64,000 bases of DNA, from NCBI RefSeq assembly GCF_018882465.1, contig NZ_JACVOK010000001.1:62001-126000 (forward strand), given 5' to 3'. Both the position numbers and the translations under genes were made by a program. The stretch is from Polynucleobacter sp. 73C-SIWE (GTDB lineage: Bacteria; Pseudomonadota; Gammaproteobacteria; Burkholderiales; Burkholderiaceae). The notes under the pieces are model-generated. The model worked only from the letters and a program-made list of their open reading frames with translations, searched no databases and was not told the origin of the DNA. This document shows, one piece after another, positions 1 to 8,928 of the stretch (position 1 is the first letter of the stretch; each line of letters starts with the position of its first letter).

Positions 1-553
1 CAGCTGGCGTTAAATCACTTTCAGGAACGATTAAATTAATACGATCACCCACATGTGCGCCAACAAGTGCCGCTAGTTGCGCACCCAAGGCAACACCAAA
101 GCCGCCAGGCTTGAGATCATTAATACTGCCAGCAACAAATTGCTTTGGCAGATCAGAAACCTTTCCCTCTTCGCTTGGTGAGATTCCCCGAATGGCGACA
201 CCACGCATGACATTCTCGCGACTGAGCAAGCCTTGAGAACTGACCATGGGGGCAACACCTACGATATGCGGTTGCTCAGCCACTTTAAGCGCAAGTGGCT
301 CCCAGTTTGCCAACCCTTCTGGCGCAGTAATTTCTACATGAGAAAGAACCGACAGCATGCGATCACGAACTTCCTTTTGGAAACCATTCATGACCGAAAG
401 CACCACAATCAAGGAGGCAACGCCTAAGGCGATACCGGCGGTCGAAATTCCGGAGATAAAGGATAAAAAGCCATCGCGCTTGCCAACCGTCTTGCGACGC
501 TTGGATCGGGTGTAGCGTAGGCCAATTTCTAGCTCTATAGGAAGTCTCAACAT
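1..553 (-). CDS. LolC/LolE-family lipoprotein-releasing permease, N-terminal part (runs off the window)
   Basis: The gene begins at ATG 553-551 and stays open to base 1, giving 184 codons of an incomplete protein. The first residues (MLRLPIELEIGLRYTR) are followed by a hydrophobic segment at about residues 29-55 ending in SVMNGFQ, which is the first membrane helix and conserved motif of LolC/LolE permeases. The periplasmic domain then begins. By family knowledge, LolCDE is the inner-membrane ABC complex that releases outer-membrane lipoproteins to LolA. LolC and LolE cannot be told apart from this part. It is divergent from the gene at 600, with only 46 bases between them. Confidence 0.88.
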   Translation of the reverse strand, partial: MLRLPIELEIGLRYTRSKRRKTVGKRDGFLSFISGISTAGIALGVASLIVVLSVMNGFQKEVRDRMLSVLSHVEITAPEGLANWEPLALKVAEQPHIVGVAPMVSSQGLLSRENVMRGVAIRGISPSEEGKVSDLPKQFVAGSINDLKPGGFGVALGAQLAALVGAHVGDRINLIVPESDLTPA

Positions 554-599
554 AGCCACAGTTTAGTGAATTACCAAGGCAAACCAATGGAATATCTAA

Positions 600-1595
600 A
601 TGCCACCTAAAATCAGGGGAATGACTGTAAATTCTGCTACCTCCCCAGCCGCACAAACCAAGCTACGGCGCTTTACCCTGATGCTGTCAGGTGAGGACGC
701 TTTTGACTCTGAGGAAGAGTGTGCAATGGTTGATCGCCCGGTAAAAGGGCTGCCGCATGAGTGTTATTTACTGGGCAAGCTGGTACCACTTGCCCCAGTC
801 TTGCTTTTAGGCCAAACATCACAAGCAGTGAACCCATCAGAAGTCATCGCCTGCCTTCAGCCAGTCCATCTTCACGCCACACGTGACCATCTTATTTTGA
901 TGGGGCAAAACCAGATTGATCTGACGCAAACTGAATCTACCGAACTCCTAAAAACTGCTCTGCCATACATTGAGGAAGATTTTCAAAACCCAATTCAGTT
1001 TCAGGGACAGCATTATTGGTTTATTCCAGCAGGTCCATTTGCAAGCCTAGCTAGCTATAGCATTGATCAAGCACACGGACGTAATATTGATTGGTGGATG
1101 CCACGCGACACTAACGAAGAAGGTATCGCAAAACGCTGGCGCAAGCTCCAAAATGAAATTCAGATGCTCTGGCATATTGGCTCTGTTAATGAGGCACGAG
1201 AGCAACGCGGTATGCCGAGTATCAACTCTTTATGGATTAGTGGAGTAGGTAAATTGAGTGATGTGAAAGCGCCATTAGCAGTTCAACAATCAAATCATCT
1301 CTATGGAGCACATCCTCTACTGGCCGGATTAGCAAAGCTATACAACATTTCCCATTCGGAGGAATTGAATACTCCGGGGCCAGGATCTTTTGCATGGCTA
1401 GATCATCCTGAATCGATATGGCCAATATTGAGTACGGCATTAAACAATCAAGCATTAGATGAAGTACTGATCATTGACTTTCCCAAAGGCAAAACTCGTG
1501 AACGTCTCTATCAAGCTAAAGATCTTTCTAAAAGATCTTGGGCATTCTGGAAAAAAGTAGAGCCACTGACCTGGCAAGAAATCATTTCCTCATGA
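600..1595 (+). CDS. RpfE-like conserved protein upstream of recJ
   Basis: A soluble protein of 331 residues with no signal peptide or membrane segment. The signature INSLWISGVGKL at about residues 208-219 and the position directly before recJ match the RpfE/COG4255-type family, often labelled a phosphoglycerate-mutase-like protein. In Xanthomonas the rpf cluster contains rpfE next to recJ, with prfB and lysS close by, which is the same set as here. The biochemical function is not established. A second possible start is ATG 621. The stop codon overlaps the recJ start (ATGA), so the two are probably translationally coupled. Confidence 0.7.
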   Translation: MPPKIRGMTVNSATSPAAQTKLRRFTLMLSGEDAFDSEEECAMVDRPVKGLPHECYLLGKLVPLAPVLLLGQTSQAVNPSEVIACLQPVHLHATRDHLILMGQNQIDLTQTESTELLKTALPYIEEDFQNPIQFQGQHYWFIPAGPFASLASYSIDQAHGRNIDWWMPRDTNEEGIAKRWRKLQNEIQMLWHIGSVNEAREQRGMPSINSLWISGVGKLSDVKAPLAVQQSNHLYGAHPLLAGLAKLYNISHSEELNTPGPGSFAWLDHPESIWPILSTALNNQALDEVLIIDFPKGKTRERLYQAKDLSKRSWAFWKKVEPLTWQEIISS

Positions 1596-3340
1596 GCCTC
1601 TTTTCTCAACGCCCTTTCTCTGAGCGCACCGCTACCTGGTTACAGCAAAGTGGCCTACATCCCTTGCTGGCGAGACTATATGCAGCACGAGGTCTCGAGT
1701 CTCCTGAAGAGCTATCGCTTGACTTAAAGCAATTGCTCTCGCCAACAGAACTCAAAAATTGCATTAGTACAGCGTTACTACTAGCAGACATTCTTGAAAG
1801 AAAAGAAGCCATCCTCATCGTTGCAGACTACGACTGCGATGGTGCTACCGCTTGTGCTGTCGGCCTGCGGGGCTTACGGATGTTGGGTGGTTCAGAGACT
1901 CCCATTCAGTTTCTGGTGCCCAATCGCTTTACTATGGGATATGGTCTGACGCCCGAGGTAGTTGAGCTTGCGGCCGCACAAAATCCTAAACCTAAATATC
2001 TCATTACGGTTGATAACGGTATCGCAAGTGAATCTGGAGTAGATCGTGCCCGCGAACTAGGCATGGAGGTCATTGTTACTGATCATCATTTGCCTGGCGA
2101 TCAACTTCCTAAAGCAACTGCTATTGTTAATCCCAATCAGCCTGGCTGCAGTTTTCCTAGCAAAGCGCTTGCGGGAGTTGGAGTGATGTTTTACCTATTA
2201 GTAGCCCTGCGTGCAGAGTTACGTCATCGTGGAAAATTTACGAATGAGACACAACCTAAAGTGGAGAATCTATTAGATCTTGTTGCTCTAGGCACTGTTG
2301 CCGATGTAGCGCAACTTGATCGTAATAATCGCGTACTTGTTTCTAATGGCTTAAAACGTATTCGGACCGGCATTTCTCAACCTGGAATACAAGCTTTGTT
2401 TCAAGCGGCAGGACGAGATCCCCGTAAAGCGAATACCTTTGACTTAGGCTTTGCTATTGGCCCCCGCCTCAATGCGGCTGGGCGCTTAGCTGATATGACT
2501 TTAGGCATTCGCTTGCTACTTACTGATAGTACAGATGAAGCCATGACGCTTGCGCAAGAACTTGATCGCATTAATCGCGAACGTCGCGTAATAGAAACCG
2601 GCATGCAAGAAGCGGCACTCGCACATCTTGCAGAAGATCAGCTGGCCGGAACAATGGCGCAACGTACCAGCATCTGTCTTTGGAATCCGGAGTGGCACCA
2701 AGGCGTCGTCGGAATTGTGGCCTCTCGCCTGAAGGAACGCTTTAATCGCCCAGCCATTGTTTTTGCTCCCGATGGCAATACTGGAGAAGAGTTACGTGGA
2801 TCCGGTAGATCATTGACAGGATTTCATTTAAGAGATGCTCTAGATTTAGTATCTAAACGCGAGCCTGGACTCATCCTCAAGTTTGGCGGCCATGCGATGG
2901 CAGCTGGTCTAACGATTCGTAAAGATGATTTTGAAAAATTTGATGCCTGCTTTCAGGAGGTAGCGAATAGCTTATTAAATGATGAAATCCTGGAGCGCCG
3001 ACACCCTCACGATGGTTCTCTACAACCCTCAGAATTCACCCCCGAAATCGGCGACCTGCTTGCCGAAGAAATCTGGGGTCAAGGCTTTCCTCAACCCGTC
3101 TTTTATGGGGAGTTTGAGGTTGCCCAGCAAAGCCTCATGAAAGAAAAACACCTGCGCTTGATGCTGCGTCCCATTGGCTCAGCTCCTGGTAATAAGCCAA
3201 TTACTGCCGTTTGGTTCAACCGCACCCAAAGCCTCCCAGCCAAAGCTAAATTGGCCTACCGGCTAGTCACCGACCGCTATCAAGGACAAGCTCGTGTCCA
3301 GCTCATGGTTGAGGCACATGACGAGAGCGCTGGGACCTAA
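1592..3340 (+). CDS. recJ: Single-stranded-DNA-specific 5'-3' exonuclease RecJ
   Basis: A protein of 582 residues from ATG 1592, chosen because it overlaps the previous stop as ATGA and gives the usual RecJ length; a longer frame upstream would overlap the preceding gene. DHH-family motifs are in order: VADYDCDG near residue 80 (metal-binding Asp), ITVDNGIA, VTDHH, and ALGTVADV. The DHHA1 motif FGGHAMAAG lies about three quarters along, followed by the OB-like C-terminal domain. RecJ degrades single-stranded DNA 5' to 3' in recombination and mismatch repair. Confidence 0.96.
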   Translation: MSLFSQRPFSERTATWLQQSGLHPLLARLYAARGLESPEELSLDLKQLLSPTELKNCISTALLLADILERKEAILIVADYDCDGATACAVGLRGLRMLGGSETPIQFLVPNRFTMGYGLTPEVVELAAAQNPKPKYLITVDNGIASESGVDRARELGMEVIVTDHHLPGDQLPKATAIVNPNQPGCSFPSKALAGVGVMFYLLVALRAELRHRGKFTNETQPKVENLLDLVALGTVADVAQLDRNNRVLVSNGLKRIRTGISQPGIQALFQAAGRDPRKANTFDLGFAIGPRLNAAGRLADMTLGIRLLLTDSTDEAMTLAQELDRINRERRVIETGMQEAALAHLAEDQLAGTMAQRTSICLWNPEWHQGVVGIVASRLKERFNRPAIVFAPDGNTGEELRGSGRSLTGFHLRDALDLVSKREPGLILKFGGHAMAAGLTIRKDDFEKFDACFQEVANSLLNDEILERRHPHDGSLQPSEFTPEIGDLLAEEIWGQGFPQPVFYGEFEVAQQSLMKEKHLRLMLRPIGSAPGNKPITAVWFNRTQSLPAKAKLAYRLVTDRYQGQARVQLMVEAHDESAGT

Positions 3341-3356
3341 AGGTCAAGTGCAATAA

Positions 3357-3374
3357 CCCCCTTATAATTGGGGG
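3357..3374 (+). promoter_or_regulatory. CCCCC/GGGGG hairpin directly before the prfB start
   Basis: Five C (3357-3361) and five G (3370-3374) can pair around the loop TTATAATT, and the G run abuts the prfB ATG at 3375. The loop also reads as a TATAAT -10 hexamer, with no good -35 element at normal distance. The G run is the only Shine-Dalgarno-like sequence, so the hairpin could limit initiation. This is seen in the sequence; the role is inference. Confidence 0.35.
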
Positions 3375-4479
3375 ATGGAAGCTGAACAACTAAACACTAT
3401 TTCAAATACCTTGTCCGATCTGCTCACCCGTGAGCAAGCTCTTCGGGGGTATCTTTGACTTCGAAGTAAAGTCACGCCGCCTTACTGAAGTTAACTCGAT
3501 CCTGGAAGATCCCACCATTTGGGATGACCAAAAGAAAGCCCAGGCACTGGGCAAAGAAAAGAAATTGCTCGATGGCGTGGTTGCTACTCTCACCGATTTA
3601 AATACCAACATCACAAGTGCTCTTGAACTCTTTGATATGGCCAAAGAGGAGAATGATTTCGATACGATTGCTGCTATTGAGCAAGATGTTGAGACTTACA
3701 GCAAGATCATTGGTGATCTGGAGTTCCGCCGCATGTTCCACAACGAGATGGACTCATGCAATTGCTTTATTGATATTCAGGCAGGTGCAGGTGGTACTGA
3801 GGCGTGCGACTGGGCGAGCATGCTTTATCGCCAGTATCTCAAGTATTGTGAACGCAAGGGCTACAAAACAGAAATTCTAGAAGAATCCGATGGCGACGTT
3901 GCTGGCATTAAGAGCGCAACGATCAAAGTTGATGGCGAGTATGCCTATGGCCACCTCCGCTCCGAAACTGGCGTGCATCGTTTGGTACGTAAGTCACCGT
4001 TTGACTCCTCCAATGGGCGCCATACCTCCTTTGCATCCATCTATGTCTACCCAGAGATTGATGACTCTATTGAGATTGAAGTGAATCCTGCAGATATTCG
4101 TACAGATACCTACCGCGCTTCTGGTGCGGGTGGTCAGCATATTAATAAAACTGACTCCGCAGTGCGTCTCACGCATATCCCAACAGGAATTGTGGTGCAA
4201 TGCCAGAACGATCGCAGTCAACACCGCAATCGCGCAGAAGCAATGACGATGCTAAAGTCACGCTTGTACGAACATGAGATGCAAAAGCGTCGCGCCGAAC
4301 AAGACAAGTTAGAAGCAAGTAAAACTGATGTGGGCTGGGGTCACCAGATCCGCTCTTATGTTTTGGATCAAAGCCGCATTAAAGATTTACGTACTAACGT
4401 TGAGATCTCCAATACTCAAAAAGTTCTGGATGGGGATCTTGATGCCTTTATTGAAGCCAGCCTGAAGCAAGGCGTTTAA
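3375..4479 (+). CDS. prfB: Peptide chain release factor 2, with programmed +1 frameshift
   Basis: The gene starts at ATG 3375. Codon 28 is an in-frame TGA (3456-3458), and the rest of the protein is in the +1 frame from GAC 3457. Joined, it makes 367 residues, the normal RF2 length. The RF2 stop-recognition tripeptide SPF (in RKSPFDSS) and the catalytic GGQ (in SGAGGQHIN) are present. RF2 ends translation at UGA and UAA. The frameshift is the known autoregulation: scarce RF2 leaves UGA unread and favours the shift to full-length RF2. lysS follows after 12 bases, the common prfB-lysS pair. Confidence 0.97.
3443..3459 (+). promoter_or_regulatory. RF2 programmed +1 frameshift signal
   Basis: The sequence CGGGGGTATCTTTGAC holds the internal Shine-Dalgarno-like G run, the slippery CTT codon and the UGA stop followed by C. 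It is nearly identical to the E. coli prfB recoding site. CTT at 3453-3455 slips one base so that GAC at 3457 is read. Confidence 0.96.
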
Positions 4480-4491
4480 TTAACGACAAAT

Positions 4492-6033
4492 ATGAACGAC
4501 AAAACTAATCCACCAATTACCGAAGCGGTTGATGAGAACCACATCATTGCGGAGCGCCGTGAAAAACTCGCCAAGCTGCGCGAGAGTGGTATTGCCTTTC
4601 CGAATGATTTTGTTCCCACCCATTTAGCTGCTGATTTGCATACTCACTACGATAGCCTCACTAAAGAAGAGCTTGCTGCAAAGAGGGTTCATGTCAAGAT
4701 TGCTGGTCGTATGGTGCTCAAGCGGGTGATGGGTAAAGTGAGTTTCGCAACCATTCAGGATCGTAGTGGTCAGATTCAGTTCTATATCAGCGATGAACTC
4801 AGTGGTGCCGATACTCATGGCGCCTTTAAGCATTGGGATATGGGTGACTTTATCTCTGCCGAAGGAAACCTCTTTAAGACCAATAAAGGTGAGCTCTCAG
4901 TGGAGTGCGGTAATTTGCGCTTATTGAGTAAGTCTTTGCGTCCATTACCAGATAAATTCCATGGCCTCTCAGATCTAGAGACTAAATATCGTCAGCGTTA
5001 TGTAGATCTTATTGTTAATCCAGAGAGTCGTAATACGTTTAAAGCGCGTAGTAATGCAATTGCCTCATTACGTCGCCACATGCTTGATGCCGACTTTATG
5101 GAAGTAGAAACACCTATGCTGCATCCGATTCCCGGTGGTGCAGCAGCGAAACCCTTCATTACGCACCATAACGCACTCGATATGCAAATGTTCTTGCGTA
5201 TCGCTCCTGAGCTTTACCTCAAGAGATTGGTAGTTGGGGGATTTGAGCGCGTATTTGAAATCAATCGCAACTTCCGTAATGAAGGCGTAAGTCCACGTCA
5301 CAATCCCGAATTTACGATGATGGAGTTCTACGCAGCGTATACCGATTACCGTTGGCTAATGGACTTCACTGAAGGCTTGATTCGTTCGGCAGCAATGGAT
5401 GCTCAAGGTACCGCAGTATTGACCCACCAAGGTCGCGAGTTAGATTTGAGCAAGCCATTCCAGCGGCTCACAATCACTGAAGCAATTCTGAAGTATTGTG
5501 GTCAATCGGGTAAGAGCTATGAAGCAGCCCAACTTGAAGACATCAACTTCATTCGCACTGAATTGAAAAAGGGTGGCGAGAATCCAGATGCCCCTACCCT
5601 TAAGAATGCTGGCATTGGTGCCTTGCAGTTAGCCCTGTTTGAGTTGGTTGCTGAAGAGCATCTCTGGGAGCCAACCTACATCATTGATTACCCAATCGAA
5701 GTCAGTCCACTCGCCAGAGAATCTGATACCCGCCCTGGCATCACTGAGCGCTTTGAGCTTTTTATCACCGGACGCGAAATCGCTAATGGTTTCTCGGAAC
5801 TGAATGATGCTGAAGATCAAGCCAATCGCTTCCGCAAACAAGTAGAGCAAAAAGAAGCTGGTGATGAAGAAGCGATGTACTTTGACCATGACTTCATCCG
5901 TGCCCTAGAGTACGGTATGCCTCCAACTGGTGGTTGCGGTATCGGCATTGACCGTCTAGTAATGCTACTGACAGATGCACCAAACATTCGTGATGTGATT
6001 CTCTTTCCTCATTTGCGTCGCGAGGAAGAGTAG
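4492..6033 (+). CDS. lysS: Lysyl-tRNA synthetase, class II
   Basis: The protein has 513 residues. An N-terminal OB-fold anticodon-binding domain (about residues 70-180, with [23 protein letters not shown]) is followed by a class II catalytic core. Motif 1 lies around [17 protein letters not shown], motif 2 is [15 protein letters not shown], and motif 3 is [13 protein letters not shown] near the C-terminus. It charges tRNA-Lys in the cytoplasm. It sits 12 bases after prfB and is probably co-transcribed with it. Confidence 0.97.
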   Translation: MNDKTNPPITEAVDENHIIAERREKLAKLRESGIAFPNDFVPTHLAADLHTHYDSLTKEELAAKRVHVKIAGRMVLKRVMGKVSFATIQDRSGQIQFYISDELSGADTHGAFKHWDMGDFISAEGNLFKTNKGELSVECGNLRLLSKSLRPLPDKFHGLSDLETKYRQRYVDLIVNPESRNTFKARSNAIASLRRHMLDADFMEVETPMLHPIPGGAAAKPFITHHNALDMQMFLRIAPELYLKRLVVGGFERVFEINRNFRNEGVSPRHNPEFTMMEFYAAYTDYRWLMDFTEGLIRSAAMDAQGTAVLTHQGRELDLSKPFQRLTITEAILKYCGQSGKSYEAAQLEDINFIRTELKKGGENPDAPTLKNAGIGALQLALFELVAEEHLWEPTYIIDYPIEVSPLARESDTRPGITERFELFITGREIANGFSELNDAEDQANRFRKQVEQKEAGDEEAMYFDHDFIRALEYGMPPTGGCGIGIDRLVMLLTDAPNIRDVILFPHLRREEE

Positions 6034-6056
6034 GGTCTTTATTAGGCTTGCCTAGA

Positions 6057-7241
6057 TTAAAGATGCAGCAAGTTGAGAGCCTCCTGCGCGGTCATCACGC
6101 CTTCGTCAGTAGGAACAACCCAAACCTCAACAGAACTTTGTGGTGTACTAATTTTCAAAGTAAGTTCCTTGGTGGCCGCCTGATTTAGCGCTTCATCTAA
6201 CTCAATGCCTAGCCATGCAAATTTCTTACACACTGAAGATCTTAGGGCTGGATCATGTTCACCAATACCTCCGCTAAATGAAATTAAATCAAGACCGCCA
6301 AGGCAGGCAATCATTGCGCCACCCTCACGCATAATTTTGTAGATAAAAAGCTCAATTGCTTCTTTAGCCAGAGGATTAGGGTCACTCTTTAATTTGCGCA
6401 TATCAGCTGAGATGGTAGACACCCCAAGTAAGCCGCTCTTTCTGTAGAGAAGATCTTGCAACTGATCATGGGTATAGCCCCGCTCTACCAAATACATCAA
6501 TACGCCAGCATCTAGTGAGCCGCTGCGAGTACCCATCATGAGGCCATCCAAGGCAGAGAAGCCCATTGTTGTGGCAATACTTTTTCCATCAATCGCAGCA
6601 CACAAACTGGCGCCATTACCAAGGTGCGCCATCAACACTCTATCTCTAGATCTACTGGAGCTCTCAAGCAACTCCCCAACAATGTACTGATAAGAAATTC
6701 CATGAAACCCATAGCGTCTTACGCCCTGATCCGTAATCTCCTTGGGTAAAGCTAGAGAGGTTTCAAGTGGACTCATTGTTTTATGAAATGCCGTATCAAA
6801 ACAGAGTACTTGCGGAATACCTGGAAATACTTGGGAAAAAGCTTTCACACCATCCAAGCTATGAGGCTGATGGAGTGGTGCCAAGGCACTCATAGCCGAT
6901 AATTTTTCTAGAATGGTCTCTGTAGAAACAACCGGCTGAAAAAACTCTGAGCCTCCATGAACAATCCGATGAGAAACGGCTCTGATTGGAGGCAATCCTT
7001 TAATTTCAAGTAATAACTCTTTGAGATGCATTAAGGCAGCGATAAAGGGATCCTGATCCACATCCTCAAAATACTCAGCGTGCTGCACACCTTCGTAGGC
7101 ATAACGCAGTTCTGTTTTTCCACCGGGCTCTAGACCCTCGAAACTCCCGGAGAGGATTGATGGCAGGACAGATCCTTGCTGCGTAGGATAGATTGAAAAC
7201 TTGAGAGAGGAGGAGCCTGCATTAACAGTCAGAATTGCCAT
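6057..7241 (-). CDS. ackA: Acetate kinase
   Basis: The protein has 394 residues from ATG 7241, chosen because AILTVNAGSSSLKFS is the usual AckA N-terminus; a frame extension to a TTG at 7295 would add atypical residues. Family motifs seen are NAGSSSLKF (nucleotide/acetate site), CFDTAFH, HLGNGASL, MGTRSG and SFSGGIGEH. AckA interconverts acetyl phosphate plus ADP with acetate plus ATP. It could draw ATP from the acetyl phosphate made by Xsc at 33009-34817, but it lies outside the sulfonate island and may be a housekeeping gene. It converges with lysS. Confidence 0.94.
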   Translation of the reverse strand: MAILTVNAGSSSLKFSIYPTQQGSVLPSILSGSFEGLEPGGKTELRYAYEGVQHAEYFEDVDQDPFIAALMHLKELLLEIKGLPPIRAVSHRIVHGGSEFFQPVVSTETILEKLSAMSALAPLHQPHSLDGVKAFSQVFPGIPQVLCFDTAFHKTMSPLETSLALPKEITDQGVRRYGFHGISYQYIVGELLESSSRSRDRVLMAHLGNGASLCAAIDGKSIATTMGFSALDGLMMGTRSGSLDAGVLMYLVERGYTHDQLQDLLYRKSGLLGVSTISADMRKLKSDPNPLAKEAIELFIYKIMREGGAMIACLGGLDLISFSGGIGEHDPALRSSVCKKFAWLGIELDEALNQAATKELTLKISTPQSSVEVWVVPTDEGVMTAQEALNLLHL

Positions 7242-7527
7242 AAGAATAGATAGTGTGTTTGATGAAACAAATAAATTAAAACTCAGACTGCTCAAGCGCT
7301 ATAGCAAAAAACACCAAACTGAGGCTAAATAAGGAAATCGATCGATATTGGGCAAGAATCATCCCTAGATGATAGCGAGATCGCCCCTCCCTAAGCCTTA
7401 AACGGGGTTTTATAAGCAAAAGTAGATAACTTATAAGAAGTAAATTGGTGATTGGGCGCTGGATAGCACCTGAATCACTCCAAGATTGAGGATAATTAGG
7501 TTTTTAGATAATTAAAATCAAGCTTTT
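7242..7527. other. Intergenic region between ackA and fpr
   Basis: About 286 bases between two divergent genes, so it should hold promoters for both. I see no RNA gene, no convincing terminator and no clear operator. A loose TTGAGG and AT-rich stretch precede fpr but do not make a convincing sigma70 promoter. Confidence 0.5.
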
Positions 7528-8304
7528 ATGGCAGCCTACAACACCGAAACCGTTCTGACCGTTCACCATTGGAATGACACGCTCTTTAGCTTTACCACCA
7601 CTCGCAATAAGGGTCTGCGCTTTCGCAGTGGCCACTTTTTGATGATTGGCCTTGAGGTTGAAGGTAAGCCTTTAGTTAGGGCTTACAGCGTTGCCAGCCC
7701 AAACTATGAAGAGCATCTGGAATTTTTAAGTATTAAAGTCCAGGATGGTCCACTTACCTCACGCTTACAAAAGATTCAGGTGGGAGATCCTATTCTTGTC
7801 AGTGAAAAATCAGTCGGCACATTAGTGATCGATGATTTAAACCCCGGAAAGCATCTTTATCTATTCAGCACGGGCACTGGTCTTGCGCCATTCATGAGCA
7901 TCATTCGTGACCCTGATACTTATGAGAAGTTTGAGAAAGTGGTTTTAATTCATGGTGTTCGTCTTGTCAGTGAACTAGCCTACGGCGACTACATCAAAAA
8001 TGAACTGACTCAAGATGAATACCTGGGTGAATTAATTCGTGAAAAACTGATCTACTACCCAACGGTAACGAGAGAGGCGTTTAAACACACCGGGCGGCTT
8101 ACTACTGCTATTGAATCTGGTCAGCTCTTTAAAGATATCGGCCTGCCTCCTTTGGATCCAGCAGTAGATAGAGCAATGATTTGTGGCAGCCCATCGATGC
8201 TCAAAGAAACCGCTGAAATGCTAGATGCCAAGGGCTTTAAGGTCTCCCCAAGCCTTGGCCAGCTTGGCGACTACGTATTTGAACGCGCCTTTGTAGAAAA
8301 GTAA
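7528..8304 (+). CDS. fpr: Ferredoxin/flavodoxin-NADP+ reductase
   Basis: The protein has 258 residues, the usual bacterial FNR length. The FAD-binding motif RAYSVASPN is at about residues 49-57, the NADP-binding region begins at FSTGTGLAPFMSI, and a CGSPSML motif is near residue 218. The C-terminus ends ERAFVEK, typical of the bacterial Fpr subclass. It moves electrons between NADPH and ferredoxin or flavodoxin in the cytoplasm. It stands alone, transcribed away from ackA. Confidence 0.93.
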   Translation: MAAYNTETVLTVHHWNDTLFSFTTTRNKGLRFRSGHFLMIGLEVEGKPLVRAYSVASPNYEEHLEFLSIKVQDGPLTSRLQKIQVGDPILVSEKSVGTLVIDDLNPGKHLYLFSTGTGLAPFMSIIRDPDTYEKFEKVVLIHGVRLVSELAYGDYIKNELTQDEYLGELIREKLIYYPTVTREAFKHTGRLTTAIESGQLFKDIGLPPLDPAVDRAMICGSPSMLKETAEMLDAKGFKVSPSLGQLGDYVFERAFVEK

Positions 8305-8344
8305 GGCCCAGACTTTATAGATTCAAAAGTAGTTTAGTTATCGC

Positions 8345-8365
8345 CATATATTCTTTGCGAATATA
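8345..8365. repeat. Short perfect inverted repeat upstream of a small gene
   Basis: Arms ATATATTC (8345-8352) and GAATATAT (8358-8365) with a 5-base spacer lie about 50 bases before the small gene at 8416. It may be an operator or part of its promoter. No regulator family can be assigned. Confidence 0.35.
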
Positions 8366-8415
8366 TAGCAGCCTTGTTACAGTATTACTAACCAATACAG
8401 ATGCAAGGAGCCAAG

Positions 8416-8580
8416 ATGTCACCCGTCAGAGAGCATTACAACCCAGCTATACAGAGTCTGCTACGGGAGCATGATCGCTTACCTCATGATCAGGTTGCCG
8501 AAAGAAAAAGTTTTCAGAGGCAAATTCTTTTCTTAATGAATGCCATTAAAACTGAGGAGTTTGAAGCTTCCTTCTCCTGA
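8416..8580 (+). CDS. Small protein of unknown function, 54 residues
   Basis: I do not recognise this protein. ATG 8416 is chosen because AAGGAG at 8405-8410 sits five bases upstream; an in-frame ATG at 8401 lacks a ribosome site. The product (starting MSPVREHYNPAIQSLL) is soluble, charged and probably mostly helical, with no membrane segment. A strong terminator follows at 8606-8630. A good ribosome site, a clean stop and a dedicated terminator suggest a real gene, but homology cannot be tested here. Confidence 0.55.
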   Translation: MSPVREHYNPAIQSLLREHDRLPHDQVAERKSFQRQILFLMNAIKTEEFEASFS

Positions 8581-8605
8581 TGGTTTAAGTCAAAGATAGA
8601 TATAA

Positions 8606-8630
8606 AAAAACCGCCTCAGTGGCGGTTTTT
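8606..8630. terminator. Rho-independent terminator, possibly bidirectional
   Basis: AAAAACCGCC and GGCGGTTTTT pair perfectly over 10 bases around the loop TCAGT, with a T run on the plus strand and an A run on its left side (T run in the other direction). It ends the small gene at 8416 and may also end the minus-strand small gene at 8677-8823. Confidence 0.9.
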
Positions 8631-8676
8631 ATTTTTCTCAACAACACTCAATCAAGTTATATGAAATTCCAAATGC

Positions 8677-8823
8677 TTAGTCTTCTATTTGAAAGTAAAC
8701 CATTTCAGCGGCTTGACTGTTGTCAGGGCAATTCGCACTCTCAGCTGCGATAAATACTTTTTCTGTAGTCGGCAAAACTGATTCGACCACAGCATCCTGT
8801 GTGTTTTCTGTTGTGTGACCCAT
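8677..8823 (-). CDS. Small acidic protein of unknown function, 48 residues
   Basis: An ORF from ATG 8823 to TAA 8677 preceded by AAGGGG six to seven bases upstream on the minus strand. The product (MGHTTENTQDAVVESV...) is acidic, Thr/Glu/Ala-rich, without a membrane segment or known motif. It lies just downstream of the TauE/SafE gene in the same direction, 105 bases from its stop, so it could be transcribed with the operon that starts at 14618. I cannot assign a function, and chance coding is possible. Confidence 0.4.
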   Translation of the reverse strand: MGHTTENTQDAVVESVLPTTEKVFIAAESANCPDNSQAAEMVYFQIED

Positions 8824-8928
8824 TTAGAACCCCTTCATTTAATCTAAGTCGGCATCTTCATTCAATGAACTTAGAGAATAGAGTTCTTTTATATATCTGA
8901 AAAGAATATAGATTTCATTAGCTTATAT

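Noticed and set aside
3430-3460. prfB as a pseudogene because of the internal TGA
   Set aside because: The stop is the standard RF2 recoding site and the downstream frame is complete.
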